Part shown: positions 52,896 through 61,260 of the stretch, piece after piece
How the letters are laid out: the number at the start of each line of letters is the position of its first letter
Numbering within the stretch: position 1 is the first letter of the stretch
NCBI RefSeq assembly: GCF_018531445.1
Contig: NZ_JAHDTH010000007.1
Span: forward strand, 1 to 64,000
Reading direction: 5' to 3'
Length of the DNA stretch: 64,000 nucleotides
DNA from: Pseudonocardia lacus
GTDB lineage: Bacteria; Actinomycetota; Actinomycetes; Mycobacteriales; Pseudonocardiaceae
Notes under the pieces: generated by a model
What the model saw: the letters and a program-made list of their open reading frames with translations, nothing else
Told to the model about the DNA's origin: nothing
Database searches by the model: none
Program-made: the position numbers and the translations under genes

Positions 52896-53411
52896 TCAGT
52901 GCACCATCCACCCGCCCCGGCGGCGCACCGTCCGGTCGAGGATTCCCAGCGTGGCCTTCAGCGACGCCTCGGAGATGATCGGGAAGATGCCGCGCTCGCG
53001 CCACCGCTGGGAGATCTCCGACCAGTCGTAGTACTGCGTGACCAGCGTGCCGCCCTCGACGGGTTCGAGCCGGTAGCCGTAGACGTGCCCGATCGGCGGC
53101 CGCGCGACGCCGACGATGGTCCAGGCGATCTCGCGGTCCTGCTCGTAGGTGCGGATGCTCACCGTCACGTCGTACGTGCCGAGCTCGGGGAAGTCGCCGA
53201 GGGCCTCGCGGTCCATGTGCACGACGAACTGGTCACCCACGGCCGAGACCGGCTCGCCGGTGGCGTCCATCAGCATCCCCGAGGCGTCGATGTCGACGTG
53301 GCCCTGCGGGTCGCGCAGCACCGCGAACACGGCCGCTGGCCCGGCCGGGATCGTGCGGGACACCTCGATGCGCTCGCGCTGCGCTGTCTGGTCGTGCGGT
53401 GCCTCGGTCAC
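52896..53411 (-). CDS. SRPBCC-family protein
   Basis: A 171-residue START/SRPBCC protein: IEVSRTIPAGPAAVFAVLRD opens the fold, GDQFVVHMDREALGDFPELG and IAWTIVGVARPPIGHVYGYR are central strands, and the long C-terminal helix is ISEASLKATLGILDRTV. Such proteins bind hydrophobic ligands, or act as cyclases or aromatases. Its ATG overlaps the stop of the EamA gene (ATGA), so the two are coupled. Ligand unknown. Confidence 0.85.
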   Translation of the reverse strand: MTEAPHDQTAQRERIEVSRTIPAGPAAVFAVLRDPQGHVDIDASGMLMDATGEPVSAVGDQFVVHMDREALGDFPELGTYDVTVSIRTYEQDREIAWTIVGVARPPIGHVYGYRLEPVEGGTLVTQYYDWSEISQRWRERGIFPIISEASLKATLGILDRTVRRRGGWMVH

Positions 53412-54376
53412 CGGCGTGACACTGCCACGTGATCGCGGGCGGCGCAGCGGTGATCGGCCGCCGCCGGGTCGCGGCCGGCCGGCCGCAGCCCCTGCACGAT
53501 CGCGACGCAGGACAGCACCAGCAGGCCGCCGAGCACCTGCACCGGGGTGAGGAACTCACCGAGCGCCAGCGTCGCCAGCGCCGTCGTCACGACGGGCTCG
53601 AAGGTCGACAGGATGGCCGCCGACGACGGGCCGACCCGGCGCAGCCCGGCGAAGAAGGCCAGCATCGCCACCACCGTCGACACGACCGCGATGCAGGCCA
53701 GCCAGAACCACGCCGCCGGCCCGAAGCCGAGGTCGATGCCGCCGGTCACCAGGCCGCGCACGGTGAGGGTGACCGCGGCCCCGGTCATCACCAGCGCCGC
53801 CAGCAGCACCGGCGGCAACCGGCCGACCACGCCGTCCGCGACGAGGATGTAGACGGTGTAGGCGAGCGCCGTGCCGAAGCCCAGCGCGGCGCCCACCGGG
53901 TCGACGTCCAGCCCGCCCGCGCCGGCGAGCACGAGCACGAGCCCGCCGGACGCGGCCGCCAGCGCCGCGCACCGACCCGCCGTCAGGCGGTCGCGGCCCA
54001 GCAGCACCGCCCCCAGGGTGACCAGCAGCGGGTAGCTGTAGAAGATCAGCGACAGCAGCGAGGCGCCCATCCGTTCGAGCGCCGCGAAGTACAGGCTGGC
54101 CTGGGTGGCGTACCCGACCGCTCCCAGCGCGAAGGCCGTGGCCAGCACCCCGATGGCCGCGCGGCCGCGCGGGGTCCGGGTGCCCGTCGGCATCGCGCGC
54201 AGACCCGGGCGCACGACCAGCAGCACCGCGAGCAGCACTGCGGCCAGTGCGAACCGCACCAGGACCAGGGCATCGGGGGAGACGCCCTCGGCGTAGGCGA
54301 GCTTGCCGAACACGGCCATCGCCCCGAAGCACGCCGCGGACAGCAGGCACAGAGCGGCTCCCATGCCGCCGAGCAT
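53408..54376 (-). CDS. EamA-family (DMT) exporter
   Basis: A 322-residue membrane protein with ten hydrophobic segments in two EamA repeats (GAALCLLSAACFGAMAVFGK... and AALGFGTALAYTVYILVADG...), with the conserved SLIFYSYPLLVTLGAVLLG and SSAAILSTFEPVVTTALATL, LGEFLTPVQVLGGLLVL near each repeat end. DMT proteins export amino acids or other metabolites. It is divergent from a LysR regulator 61 bp away, a common exporter-regulator pairing. Confidence 0.9.
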   Translation of the reverse strand: MLGGMGAALCLLSAACFGAMAVFGKLAYAEGVSPDALVLVRFALAAVLLAVLLVVRPGLRAMPTGTRTPRGRAAIGVLATAFALGAVGYATQASLYFAALERMGASLLSLIFYSYPLLVTLGAVLLGRDRLTAGRCAALAAASGGLVLVLAGAGGLDVDPVGAALGFGTALAYTVYILVADGVVGRLPPVLLAALVMTGAAVTLTVRGLVTGGIDLGFGPAAWFWLACIAVVSTVVAMLAFFAGLRRVGPSSAAILSTFEPVVTTALATLALGEFLTPVQVLGGLLVLSCVAIVQGLRPAGRDPAAADHRCAARDHVAVSRR

Positions 54377-54437
54377 CAGCGGCGGAAAGCTCCACGTCCA
54401 GTGACGATAAGTGGAGGTGAATGGTTAGCATCTGTGG

Positions 54438-55388
54438 ATGGTCAGCTTCGACCTGCGCCGACTGCGACTGCTGCACGAGCTGCGGGAGCGCGGCACGCTC
54501 GGCGCGGTCGCCGCCGCGCTGGGCTACAGCCCGTCGGCGGTCTCCCAGCAGTTGGCGGTGCTGGAGAAGGAGGTCGGCGAGCGGCTGCTGGAGAAGGCCG
54601 GCCGCGGCGTGCGGCTGACCGACGCCGGGCTGCTGCTGGCCGGGCACGCGCGGACCCTGCTGGCCGCGGCCGAGGCGGCCGCCGCCGACCTGGCCGCGCT
54701 GGCCGGCGACGTGCGCGGCACGGTACGCGCCTGCGGCCTGCAGTCGGCCACGCGCCACATCCTGGTGCCCGTCGTGGCCCGGCTGATGGCCGAGTACCCC
54801 CTGGTGCGCACGGAGGTCTCGGAGACCGAGCTGGAGCAGGCGCTGCCCGAGCTGCGGCTGGGCGCGGTCGACGTGGTCATCAGCGACGAGTACGACGGCC
54901 ACCCGCGCCCCCGCCCACCCGGGCTGCGCTTCGCGCTGCTGCACGAGGAACCGCTGCGGCTGGTGCTGCCGACCGCGCACCCGCTGGCCGCGGCCGGGGA
55001 CCCCGTCGCGGTCTCCGCGCTGCGCGACGACGTGTGGGCCGCGTCCGACGCGGGCACGGGCCACCACGACATGGTCGTCGGGACGTGCCGGTCGCTGGGC
55101 GGCTACGAGCCCGACGTGCGCCACCGCTCCAACGACGCCGACGTCCAGCTGGAGCTGGTCCGGCGCACCGGCGCCGTCGCGCTGCTGCCCGAGCTGACCC
55201 TGCCGACCGGCGACCCGACCGTCGCGGTCCGCGAGGTCGCCGAGGTCGACGTGCGCCGGCGCCTGGTCGTCGTCACCCGCGACGGGCCGGCGGCCCCCGC
55301 GCTGACCGCCTTCCTGGCCGCCACGACGGACCAGGTCGCGTTGCTCCCAACAGGCGCCGGTGTTGATCGTGGAGACCCGAACGGGTAG
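54438..55388 (+). CDS. LysR-family transcriptional regulator
   Basis: A 316-residue regulator. The helix-turn-helix is at 3-62 (LRRLRLLHELRERGTLGAVA, GYSPSAVSQQLAVLEKEVGE); the substrate-binding domain follows from about 92 (VRACGLQSATRHILVPVVAR, DVVISDEYDGHP). It probably controls the divergent EamA-SRPBCC operon, from the 61-bp gap, which is AT-richer (GACGATAAGTGG...AATGGTTAGCAT). The inducer is unknown. Confidence 0.9.
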   Translation: MVSFDLRRLRLLHELRERGTLGAVAAALGYSPSAVSQQLAVLEKEVGERLLEKAGRGVRLTDAGLLLAGHARTLLAAAEAAAADLAALAGDVRGTVRACGLQSATRHILVPVVARLMAEYPLVRTEVSETELEQALPELRLGAVDVVISDEYDGHPRPRPPGLRFALLHEEPLRLVLPTAHPLAAAGDPVAVSALRDDVWAASDAGTGHHDMVVGTCRSLGGYEPDVRHRSNDADVQLELVRRTGAVALLPELTLPTGDPTVAVREVAEVDVRRRLVVVTRDGPAAPALTAFLAATTDQVALLPTGAGVDRGDPNG

Positions 55389-55418
55389 ACGTCGAACCCG
55401 GGAGCGGGGCCGACGACG

Positions 55419-56618
55419 ATGGGGTGGGTCGACGACGTGGCAGTACTCGACGGAATCCGGGTCGTCGACCTGGGCCGTTTCATCGCGGGCCCGTACTGCG
55501 CCGCGCTGCTCGCCGATCTCGGCGCCGACGTCATCCGGGTGGAACGGGTGGGCGGCGGCGAGGACCGCTGGGTGGCCCCGGTCACCGAGGACGGCGTGGG
55601 CGCGACGTTCCTGCAGTGCAACCGGGGCAAGCGCTGCCTCACCCTGGACGTGGTCGCGCCGCGGGGCCGGGCGGTCGTCGAGCGGCTGGTGCGCACGGCG
55701 GACGTGGTGGTCGCCAACCTGCCCCCGAAGACCCTCACGACGATGGGCCTGGACCACGCCTCGCTGAAGGCGATCAAGCCCGACATCATCCTGACCACGG
55801 TCAACGCCTTCGGCTCCGGCGGCGACTGGAGCAACAAGGTGGGCTTCGACGGCCTCGCCCAGGCCGCGTCGGGCAACATGCACCTGACCGGCCCCGAGGG
55901 CAGCCCCTCCCGCGCGTGGGTGCCCTACGTCGACTTCTCGACCGCCGCCCTGGCCGCGCTGTCGACGCTGGCCGCCCTGATGCACCGCGAGCGCACGGGG
56001 GAGGGCCAGCTCGTCGAGGCCGCGCTGCTGCGCACGGCCCTGACCTGGAACAGCGGCACCCTCATCGAGGAGGCGATGCTCGGCCTCGACCGCGTCACCT
56101 CCCACAACCGGGGCCAGACCGCGGGCCCGGTCGACGTGCACCGCAGCCGCGACGGCTGGGTGATGTGCTTCGTCGTCGGCCGCTCCCAGTTCGCCCGCTG
56201 GGCGACGATGATCGGCCGCCCCGACCTCGTCGACGACGACCGCTTCACCGACGACCTGGCCCGCGGCGAGAACGGCGCGGCCCTGTCGGCCTACATGGGC
56301 GCGTGGTGCGCCGACCGCACCACCGAGCAGTGCCTGTCGGAGATGGAGCGGCACAAGGTCCCCGGCGGCCCGGTGCTCTCCCCGCGCCAGGTGCTCGACC
56401 TGCCCCACGTCGACCAGATCGGCGTGTTCGAGCCCGTCGAGTACCCGACCGCCGCCACCCCCGTGCCGTTGGCGAGGTTCCCGACCGTGCTGTCGGCGTC
56501 CCCGGGTGTGATCCGCGGGCGGGCGCCACAGTTGGGCGAGCACACCGACGAGGTCCTGGCGGAGCTGGGCTACGGCGTCGATGAGGTGAGCGCCTTGCGG
56601 GAGGCGCGGATCGTGTAG
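55419..56618 (+). CDS. CaiB/BaiF class III CoA-transferase
   Basis: A 399-residue enzyme: LDGIRVVDLGRFIAGPYCAA, LADLGADVIRVERVGGGEDR and NRGKRCLTLDVVAPRGRAVV are the N-terminal CoA-binding motifs; the catalytic aspartate is near residue 172 in YVDFSTAALAALS; HKVPGGPVLSPRQVLDLPHV is the C-terminal signature. It moves CoA between carboxylic acids (class III, formyl- or carnitine-CoA transferase type). A GTG at 55437 is another possible start. It follows the LysR gene by 30 bp; substrates are unknown. Confidence 0.9.
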   Translation: MGWVDDVAVLDGIRVVDLGRFIAGPYCAALLADLGADVIRVERVGGGEDRWVAPVTEDGVGATFLQCNRGKRCLTLDVVAPRGRAVVERLVRTADVVVANLPPKTLTTMGLDHASLKAIKPDIILTTVNAFGSGGDWSNKVGFDGLAQAASGNMHLTGPEGSPSRAWVPYVDFSTAALAALSTLAALMHRERTGEGQLVEAALLRTALTWNSGTLIEEAMLGLDRVTSHNRGQTAGPVDVHRSRDGWVMCFVVGRSQFARWATMIGRPDLVDDDRFTDDLARGENGAALSAYMGAWCADRTTEQCLSEMERHKVPGGPVLSPRQVLDLPHVDQIGVFEPVEYPTAATPVPLARFPTVLSASPGVIRGRAPQLGEHTDEVLAELGYGVDEVSALREARIV

Positions 56619-56664
56619 CGCGGGCTCGGGCTCCGAGGATTGGTGGGTGCACGCGCCCCACAAC

Positions 56665-57993
56665 TCAGCGACCGGCATGGGTGAGCCTCCGAGCGGGCTC
56701 GGCCTGAATCGGGCACGGTGGATCCGGATCCGGTGCGATTCTCGGATGCCGGCGTGGTGTGCGATTTGCATCGACCCAGGCGGGAGGGATGAACTCCGGT
56801 AGTCCGTCGGCCGCGATTTTCACCGTCCAGGCGGTGGAATGGATTTCGCGGTGATGCAGCCGGCACAGCATGACCAGGTTGTCGACCCGGGTGGCTCCGC
56901 CTTGTGACCATTCGCGGATGTGGTGGATCTCCGACCAGCTCGGTGGTCGGTCACATCCGGGGTGGGCGCATCCGCGGTCCCGGGCGGTGATGGCCTTCCG
57001 GATGGCCGGTGGGATGATCCGCTGGGTGCGTCCGACGTCGAGGGGTTTCCCGGTGCCGTTCATGACGATCGGGGTGACCGCGGCGTCGCAGCACAGCATC
57101 CGCAGCCCGGCCGGGTCGAGGTGGCCGCCGAAGTCCAGGCAGGCGGCCTGGGCCCGGTTCTCCAGATCGCTCAACTCGACGGTGAGCAGCAGGTGCGGGC
57201 GCCATCCGCCGGTGCTGGGCAGGGTCTTGTCGCCGTGGTCGGCGACGAACCCGCACACCTCGGCCAGCGCGTCGGCGGCCCGCTCGGGGCCGGTGCGCTG
57301 GTCTTCCGCGGTCCGCGGCGCGGCTTTGGCGTCGATCACGGCGGCGATCGAAGCGAACCGGACCGGGTCTTCGATGATCCCGTGGATCTTCCCGCCACCA
57401 CCGGGTAGTGGGGTCAGGTGCAGTTCGTTGACCTGCACCGGCTCCCGGTCCTCGTCGGAATCGACCCGGTCGTAGGCGTGCACCAGTTCGGTGCCGTACT
57501 TGGCCAGCTCGCGGGTGGTGCTGGTGCCCGCGGCGGCGGCGATCTGCTCTTCGATCCCGGCCCAGGCATCGGCCGGAAGTCGCCGCGCCGCAGTCGAGTC
57601 GGCGAGCTGGGCGATCCGGTCGACCTGCTCCAGGCTCGCGGCCCCCGCGCGGAATGCGGCGGCCATGGCAGGCAGTACCTCGCCCTGCCCGTCGTGCTGC
57701 GGCGTCACGTGTTCGGCAGCGCGCACGATCTCCCGTGCCCGCCCACGGTCGACCCCGAGCACCGAGGCGACAGCCGACTCCGGCCGAGCATGCCCGGCAG
57801 CGGCGAACGCCCCGCTGCGCCTGAGGTCGGCCACGATCTCGACCTGCACCTGCGACACCAGTCGGGACAGTTCCCGGGTGGCGGCGAGACCGGAGATCTT
57901 GTCCTGGTCGGATATCCCGGAATCGTTCTCGCGTAAACGCGCGGCGACCTCGCGGAGGAGGTCGCCGGCGGCGGCGAGTTCGGTCGGGATCAT
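56665..57993 (-). CDS. DUF222 / HNH endonuclease domain protein (13E12 type)
   Basis: A 442-residue member of the 13E12 repeat family: N-terminal DUF222 (ATRELSRLVSQVQVEIVADL; SVASVLGVDRGRAREIV) and C-terminal HNH nuclease (CAHPGCDRPPSWSEIHHIRE, then DNLVMLCRLHHREIH). The two Cys and the HH pair form the metal-binding site. Usually multicopy in actinomycetes and induced by DNA damage through LexA in mycobacteria. The ATG at 57993 is chosen because a TAGAAT-like -10 box and a probable LexA box lie just upstream. Base composition is lower in GC than the neighbours, hinting at mobility. Confidence 0.9.
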   Translation of the reverse strand: MIPTELAAAGDLLREVAARLRENDSGISDQDKISGLAATRELSRLVSQVQVEIVADLRRSGAFAAAGHARPESAVASVLGVDRGRAREIVRAAEHVTPQHDGQGEVLPAMAAAFRAGAASLEQVDRIAQLADSTAARRLPADAWAGIEEQIAAAAGTSTTRELAKYGTELVHAYDRVDSDEDREPVQVNELHLTPLPGGGGKIHGIIEDPVRFASIAAVIDAKAAPRTAEDQRTGPERAADALAEVCGFVADHGDKTLPSTGGWRPHLLLTVELSDLENRAQAACLDFGGHLDPAGLRMLCCDAAVTPIVMNGTGKPLDVGRTQRIIPPAIRKAITARDRGCAHPGCDRPPSWSEIHHIREWSQGGATRVDNLVMLCRLHHREIHSTAWTVKIAADGLPEFIPPAWVDANRTPRRHPRIAPDPDPPCPIQAEPARRLTHAGR

Positions 57994-58008
57994 GTCTTCG
58001 ATTCTACT

Positions 58009-58022
58009 CGCACAAACGTTCG
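58009..58022 (-). promoter_or_regulatory. Probable LexA (SOS) box and -10 region
   Basis: On the minus strand, CGAACGTTTGTGCG differs by one base from the actinobacterial SOS consensus CGAAC-N4-GTTCG. It lies 15 bp upstream of the HNH ATG, with TAGAAT (58001-58006) as the likely -10 element just downstream, so LexA would block polymerase. Confidence 0.6.
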
Positions 58023-58318
58023 GAGTCGAGGATTTATGCAGCGGGACAACAAGCGAGTCTTCGCGCAAGCAAATGGTGTGTGCGCACGCGAAATGAGCCC
58101 CTCCTGGGGTACGGCTCGCAGCGCAACCACGCTATCGATAAAACCCAACCGGACCACCGCGCAAACGCAACGGGAGCGAACTAAGAAGGACCACCCACCA
58201 GGCCCGCCCACAGTAGCCCGCCCTACGAGGCAGGTTCCCCACCCCACGACGCGCCACCAGCGCGCTGCGAGGACAAGTCCAGGGCTGCACGGTGTGCGTG
58301 CTCGGCGAGAATGACCGC
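58023..58318. other. Upstream region of HNH and YchJ-like genes
   Basis: About 300 bp with no coding signal, lower GC than average, and A-rich patches (GAAATGAGC, ACTAAGAAGGACC). No hairpin or operator was recognised apart from the LexA box at its left edge. Confidence 0.5.
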
Positions 58319-58699
58319 ATGGAAGACGCCTGCCCGTGCGGCTCCGGCACGCCGTACGGCCGATGCTGCGGTCCGGCCCACGCCGGGACCCCGGCGCGGA
58401 CCGCGGAGGCGCTCATGCGCTCGCGGTACTCGGCCTTCGCGCTGGGCGACGTGGCGTACCTGCTCGCGAGCTGGCACCCGTCGACCCGCCCGTCCGACCT
58501 CACTCCCGACGACGACGTGACGTGGCGGCGCCTGCAGATCGTCGACGCCGTCGCCGGCGGGCCGGACGCCACCGAGGGCGTCGTCGAGTTCCGGGCGTCC
58601 TACCGCACACCGACAGGCGCGGGCCTGCTGCACGAGCGCAGCCGCTTCGTCCGCGAGGACGGGCGCTGGTTCTACGTCGACGGCGACGACCTCTCCTGA
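58319..58699 (+). CDS. YchJ/UPF0225-family protein
   Basis: A 126-residue protein with the SEC-C-like zinc motif CPCGSGTPYGRCCGP at residues 5-19, then ALMRSRYSAFALGDVAYLLA and the tail RSRFVREDGRWFYVDGD, typical of YchJ. The family has an NTF2-like middle domain (about 28-125) and unknown function; the zinc motif is shared with SecA tails. ATG at 58319; a GTG-like upstream extension has no similarity. Confidence 0.9.
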   Translation: MEDACPCGSGTPYGRCCGPAHAGTPARTAEALMRSRYSAFALGDVAYLLASWHPSTRPSDLTPDDDVTWRRLQIVDAVAGGPDATEGVVEFRASYRTPTGAGLLHERSRFVREDGRWFYVDGDDLS

Positions 58700-58814
58700 C
58701 CCCGCAGGCGGGCCGCCTCGAGCGTGCACATGTGTCCCGCCCTCCTCTCCGATGTGGTGACTGGCGACCGCCCGGGGCCCGGTTGCCGGAGCAGTCCCTC
58801 GGGTACCTCCCGGC

Positions 58815-59018
58815 ATGGCCGAGACCCACCCGACCCCGCGCCGGCGTTCGGCGCCGGCCCGGGCGCTCGTCGTGGTGTTCCTGGTGCTGGGGCTCGTGTC
58901 GGTCGGGCTCGCGCTGTGGCTGCAGACCTGGTGGATGTGGCTGATCGCGGCGGTGAACCTCGGCACCGCCTACCAGTTCTTCGCCGCGGGCACCGGCGGG
59001 AGGTCATCCACCCGCTGA
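58815..59018 (+). CDS. Small two-helix membrane protein
   Basis: A 67-residue protein: a basic start ([15 protein letters not shown]), helix ALVVVFLVLGLVSVGLALWL and a second helix WWMWLIAAVNLGTAYQFFAA. It overlaps the end of the convergent LysR gene by 15 bp. Function unknown. Confidence 0.65.
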   Translation: MAETHPTPRRRSAPARALVVVFLVLGLVSVGLALWLQTWWMWLIAAVNLGTAYQFFAAGTGGRSSTR

Positions 59019-59942
59019 TCCGCGCGCCAGCTCGGGCAGCTCGGTGGCGCAGACGTGGCGCAGGGCGGCGAGGCCGGCGGCGATGGCGGGCCGGTCCGCC
59101 GATCCGGCCCGCACCGCGGTGAGGACGTGCCTCGTGGGCAGTGGGGGACCGGCGACGGGGATGCGACGCGTGTCGTGGCGGCCGGGTAGCTCCGCCAGGC
59201 GCGGCACGAGGGCGACCCCGAACCCCCGGGCGACCAGCGCCGCCCCGGTGTCCCACTCGTCGGCGTGGTGGGCGACGGCCGGCTGGAAGCCCGCGCTGGT
59301 GCAGGCCATCGTGACCAGCTGGTGGTAGGCACCGCCGGGGGTGCCGACGATCCAGGGGTCGCCGGCGACCTCGGGCAGGGCGACGGCGTCGCGGTCGGCC
59401 AGCGGGTGCGCCGGCCCGACCAGGACGTCGAGGGGCTCGGCGTAGAGCGGATGCTGCTCGAACGCGGCGTCCGACCTCGGGGGGATGTCCGGGGTGGCCA
59501 CGACGACGGCGATGTCGACGTCGCCCGCCGCGAGGAGGTCGAACGCACGGGCGGGCTCGCTCTCGCGGAGCTGGACCCGCAGGGCCGGGTACCGCTCGCG
59601 CAGCAGGACGAGCGCCTGCGGGGCGACGACCGCGGCGGCGGTGGAGAAGCCGGAAAGGCGCAGCGACCCAATGAGGTCGCCCGCGCGGTGCGCGGCGAGG
59701 TCGGCCTGGGCCCTCTCCCACGCGGCGGAGAGCTCGGTTGCGTGGTCGAGGAGGGTGCGGGCGGCGGCGGTGAGCCGCACCGTGCGTCCCACGGGCTCCA
59801 GCAGGACCACGTCGAGCTCGCGGGCCAGTGCCTGCATCTGGTGCGACACCGCCGACGGCGTCAGCCGGCAGACCTCGGCGGCGGCGGTCACGGTGCCGTG
59901 GCGCGCGATCGCCTGCAGGACCCGCAGTCGCCGGTCAATCAT
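59004..59942 (-). CDS. LysR-family regulator of the divergent oxidase operon
   Basis: A 312-residue regulator with the helix-turn-helix at 3-60 (RLRVLQAIARHGTVTAAAEV, RLTPSAVSHQMQALARELDV) and a binding domain from about 88 (GSLRLSGFSTAAAVVAPQAL; DIAVVVATPDIPP). Divergent from the sarcosine-oxidase-like gene at 60054 with a 111-bp gap that contains an 11-bp inverted repeat, so it most likely controls that operon and itself. The inducer is perhaps an N-methylated compound, by context only. Confidence 0.9.
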   Translation of the reverse strand: MIDRRLRVLQAIARHGTVTAAAEVCRLTPSAVSHQMQALARELDVVLLEPVGRTVRLTAAARTLLDHATELSAAWERAQADLAAHRAGDLIGSLRLSGFSTAAAVVAPQALVLLRERYPALRVQLRESEPARAFDLLAAGDVDIAVVVATPDIPPRSDAAFEQHPLYAEPLDVLVGPAHPLADRDAVALPEVAGDPWIVGTPGGAYHQLVTMACTSAGFQPAVAHHADEWDTGAALVARGFGVALVPRLAELPGRHDTRRIPVAGPPLPTRHVLTAVRAGSADRPAIAAGLAALRHVCATELPELARGSAGG

Positions 59943-59999
59943 GCGAGAACCGTACAAGATCAGCTGTAGGAACTTGCGATGGACGTGAACGGTTCTCGC
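59943..59999. promoter_or_regulatory. LysR-type operator: spaced inverted repeat
   Basis: GCGAGAACCGT (59943-59953) and ACGGTTCTCGC (59989-59999) are exact reverse complements 35 bp apart, one next to the LysR start and one 54 bp before the oxidase start. Between them is CAAG...CTTG. This suits a LysR tetramer that binds two sites and bends the DNA. Confidence 0.6.
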
Positions 60000-60053
60000 C
60001 GCCGACACTCCTCCCAGGGGCACGGCCGTCCGCGAGACCGTCAGGAGTCCGGT

Positions 60054-61238
60054 GTGGACAGTTATCGCGCGATCGTCGTCGGCTGCGGGGGTCTGGGATC
60101 GGCGGCGCTGTACCGGTTGGCCCGCGAGCTGGGGCCCGGCGTGCTGGGGCTGGAGCAGTTCGAGCTGGGGCACGGCCGCGGGGCCTCCCAGGACCACTCG
60201 CGGATCATCCGACTCGCCCAGCACCAGCCCCGGTACGCGGCGCTGGCCAGGGCGGCGTACCGGGCGTGGGCCGAGGTGGAGGCCGAGTCGCTGCAGACGC
60301 TGGTGGTGCGCACCGGCGGGCTGGTCATCGAGGACCGCGACGCGCGGCAGGGCCTGGCGACCGGGACGCGCAACATCGAGGGCTACACCGAGGTGTTCCA
60401 CCGCTTCGGCGTCGACCACGAGGTCCTCGACGCCGACGAGGTCATGGCCAGGTGGCCGCAGTTCCGCCTCGACGGCGGCGAGCGGGCCGTCCACCAGTCC
60501 GAGTCCGGGATCGTCGACGCCGCGCGCGCCAACGCCGTGCACATCGCGCTCGCCCGGGCCCACGGGGCGCACGTCCGCGAACGCGCCGCCGTGCGGGCGG
60601 TGCGCCCGGACGGGGCCGGCGTGGTGGTGGAGACCGACGACCGGACCTACCGCGCCGACCGCGTCGTCGTCGCCGCCGACGCCTGGACCAACCGGGTGCT
60701 GCGGGAGTGCGGACTGCGCCTGCCGCTGACCGTCCTGCAGGAGCAGGTCACCTACTACGCCACCCCGCACCTGGCGGAGTTCGCCCCGTCGCGGTTCCCG
60801 GTGTTCATGTGGCACGGCGAGCACAACTTCTACGGCTTCCCGGTCCACGGCGAGGTCGCCACGAAGCTCGGCCAGCACATGGGCGGGCACGAGACCTCGG
60901 CCGACGAGCGCACCTTCGAGCCCGACCCGGTGCGCCGCAAGCGCTACGAGCTGTTCGTCCAGCGGTACCTGCCGCGCTTCGGCGGGCCCGAGCTGTACAC
61001 GAAGACCTGCCTGTACACCGTGCCGCCCGACCAGGACTTCGTGCTCGACACCGTCCCGGACCACCCCCAGGTCACGGTCGCGGTCGGGGCCGGGCACGCC
61101 TACAAGTTCGCCGCGCTCATCGGCGAGGTGCTCGCCGATCTGGCCATGGGACGTCGGCCCGCGCACCCGATCGACGACTTCTCGCTGACCCGCCCGGCGC
61201 TGACCGACCCCGCCTTCCCGCGTTCCTTCCACGTCTGA
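60054..61238 (+). CDS. Monomeric sarcosine / N-methyl-amino-acid oxidase-like enzyme
   Basis: A 394-residue FAD enzyme of the MSOX/SolA family. The dinucleotide motif is IVVGCGGLGSAALYRLAREL (GxGxxG at 10-15); HGRGASQDHSRIIRLAQHQP is the conserved region of MSOX; the covalent-FAD cysteine is kept as C319 in TKTCLYTVPPDQDFVLD; VAVGAGHAYKFAALIGEVLA closes the FAD site. It oxidatively demethylates N-methyl amino acids (sarcosine, N-methyltryptophan) with O2. GTG at 60054 with GGAG upstream is preferred to an ATG at 59979 whose extension has no similarity. Confidence 0.9.
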   Translation: MDSYRAIVVGCGGLGSAALYRLARELGPGVLGLEQFELGHGRGASQDHSRIIRLAQHQPRYAALARAAYRAWAEVEAESLQTLVVRTGGLVIEDRDARQGLATGTRNIEGYTEVFHRFGVDHEVLDADEVMARWPQFRLDGGERAVHQSESGIVDAARANAVHIALARAHGAHVRERAAVRAVRPDGAGVVVETDDRTYRADRVVVAADAWTNRVLRECGLRLPLTVLQEQVTYYATPHLAEFAPSRFPVFMWHGEHNFYGFPVHGEVATKLGQHMGGHETSADERTFEPDPVRRKRYELFVQRYLPRFGGPELYTKTCLYTVPPDQDFVLDTVPDHPQVTVAVGAGHAYKFAALIGEVLADLAMGRRPAHPIDDFSLTRPALTDPAFPRSFHV

Positions 61239-61260
61239 GCCGAAGGGGAGACCGATCGCG

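Noticed and set aside
53556-56771. Minus-strand open frame of 1071 codons
   Set aside because: Overlaps EamA, LysR and CoA-transferase genes; composition rich in Gln, Arg, His and Gly as expected from shadow frames.
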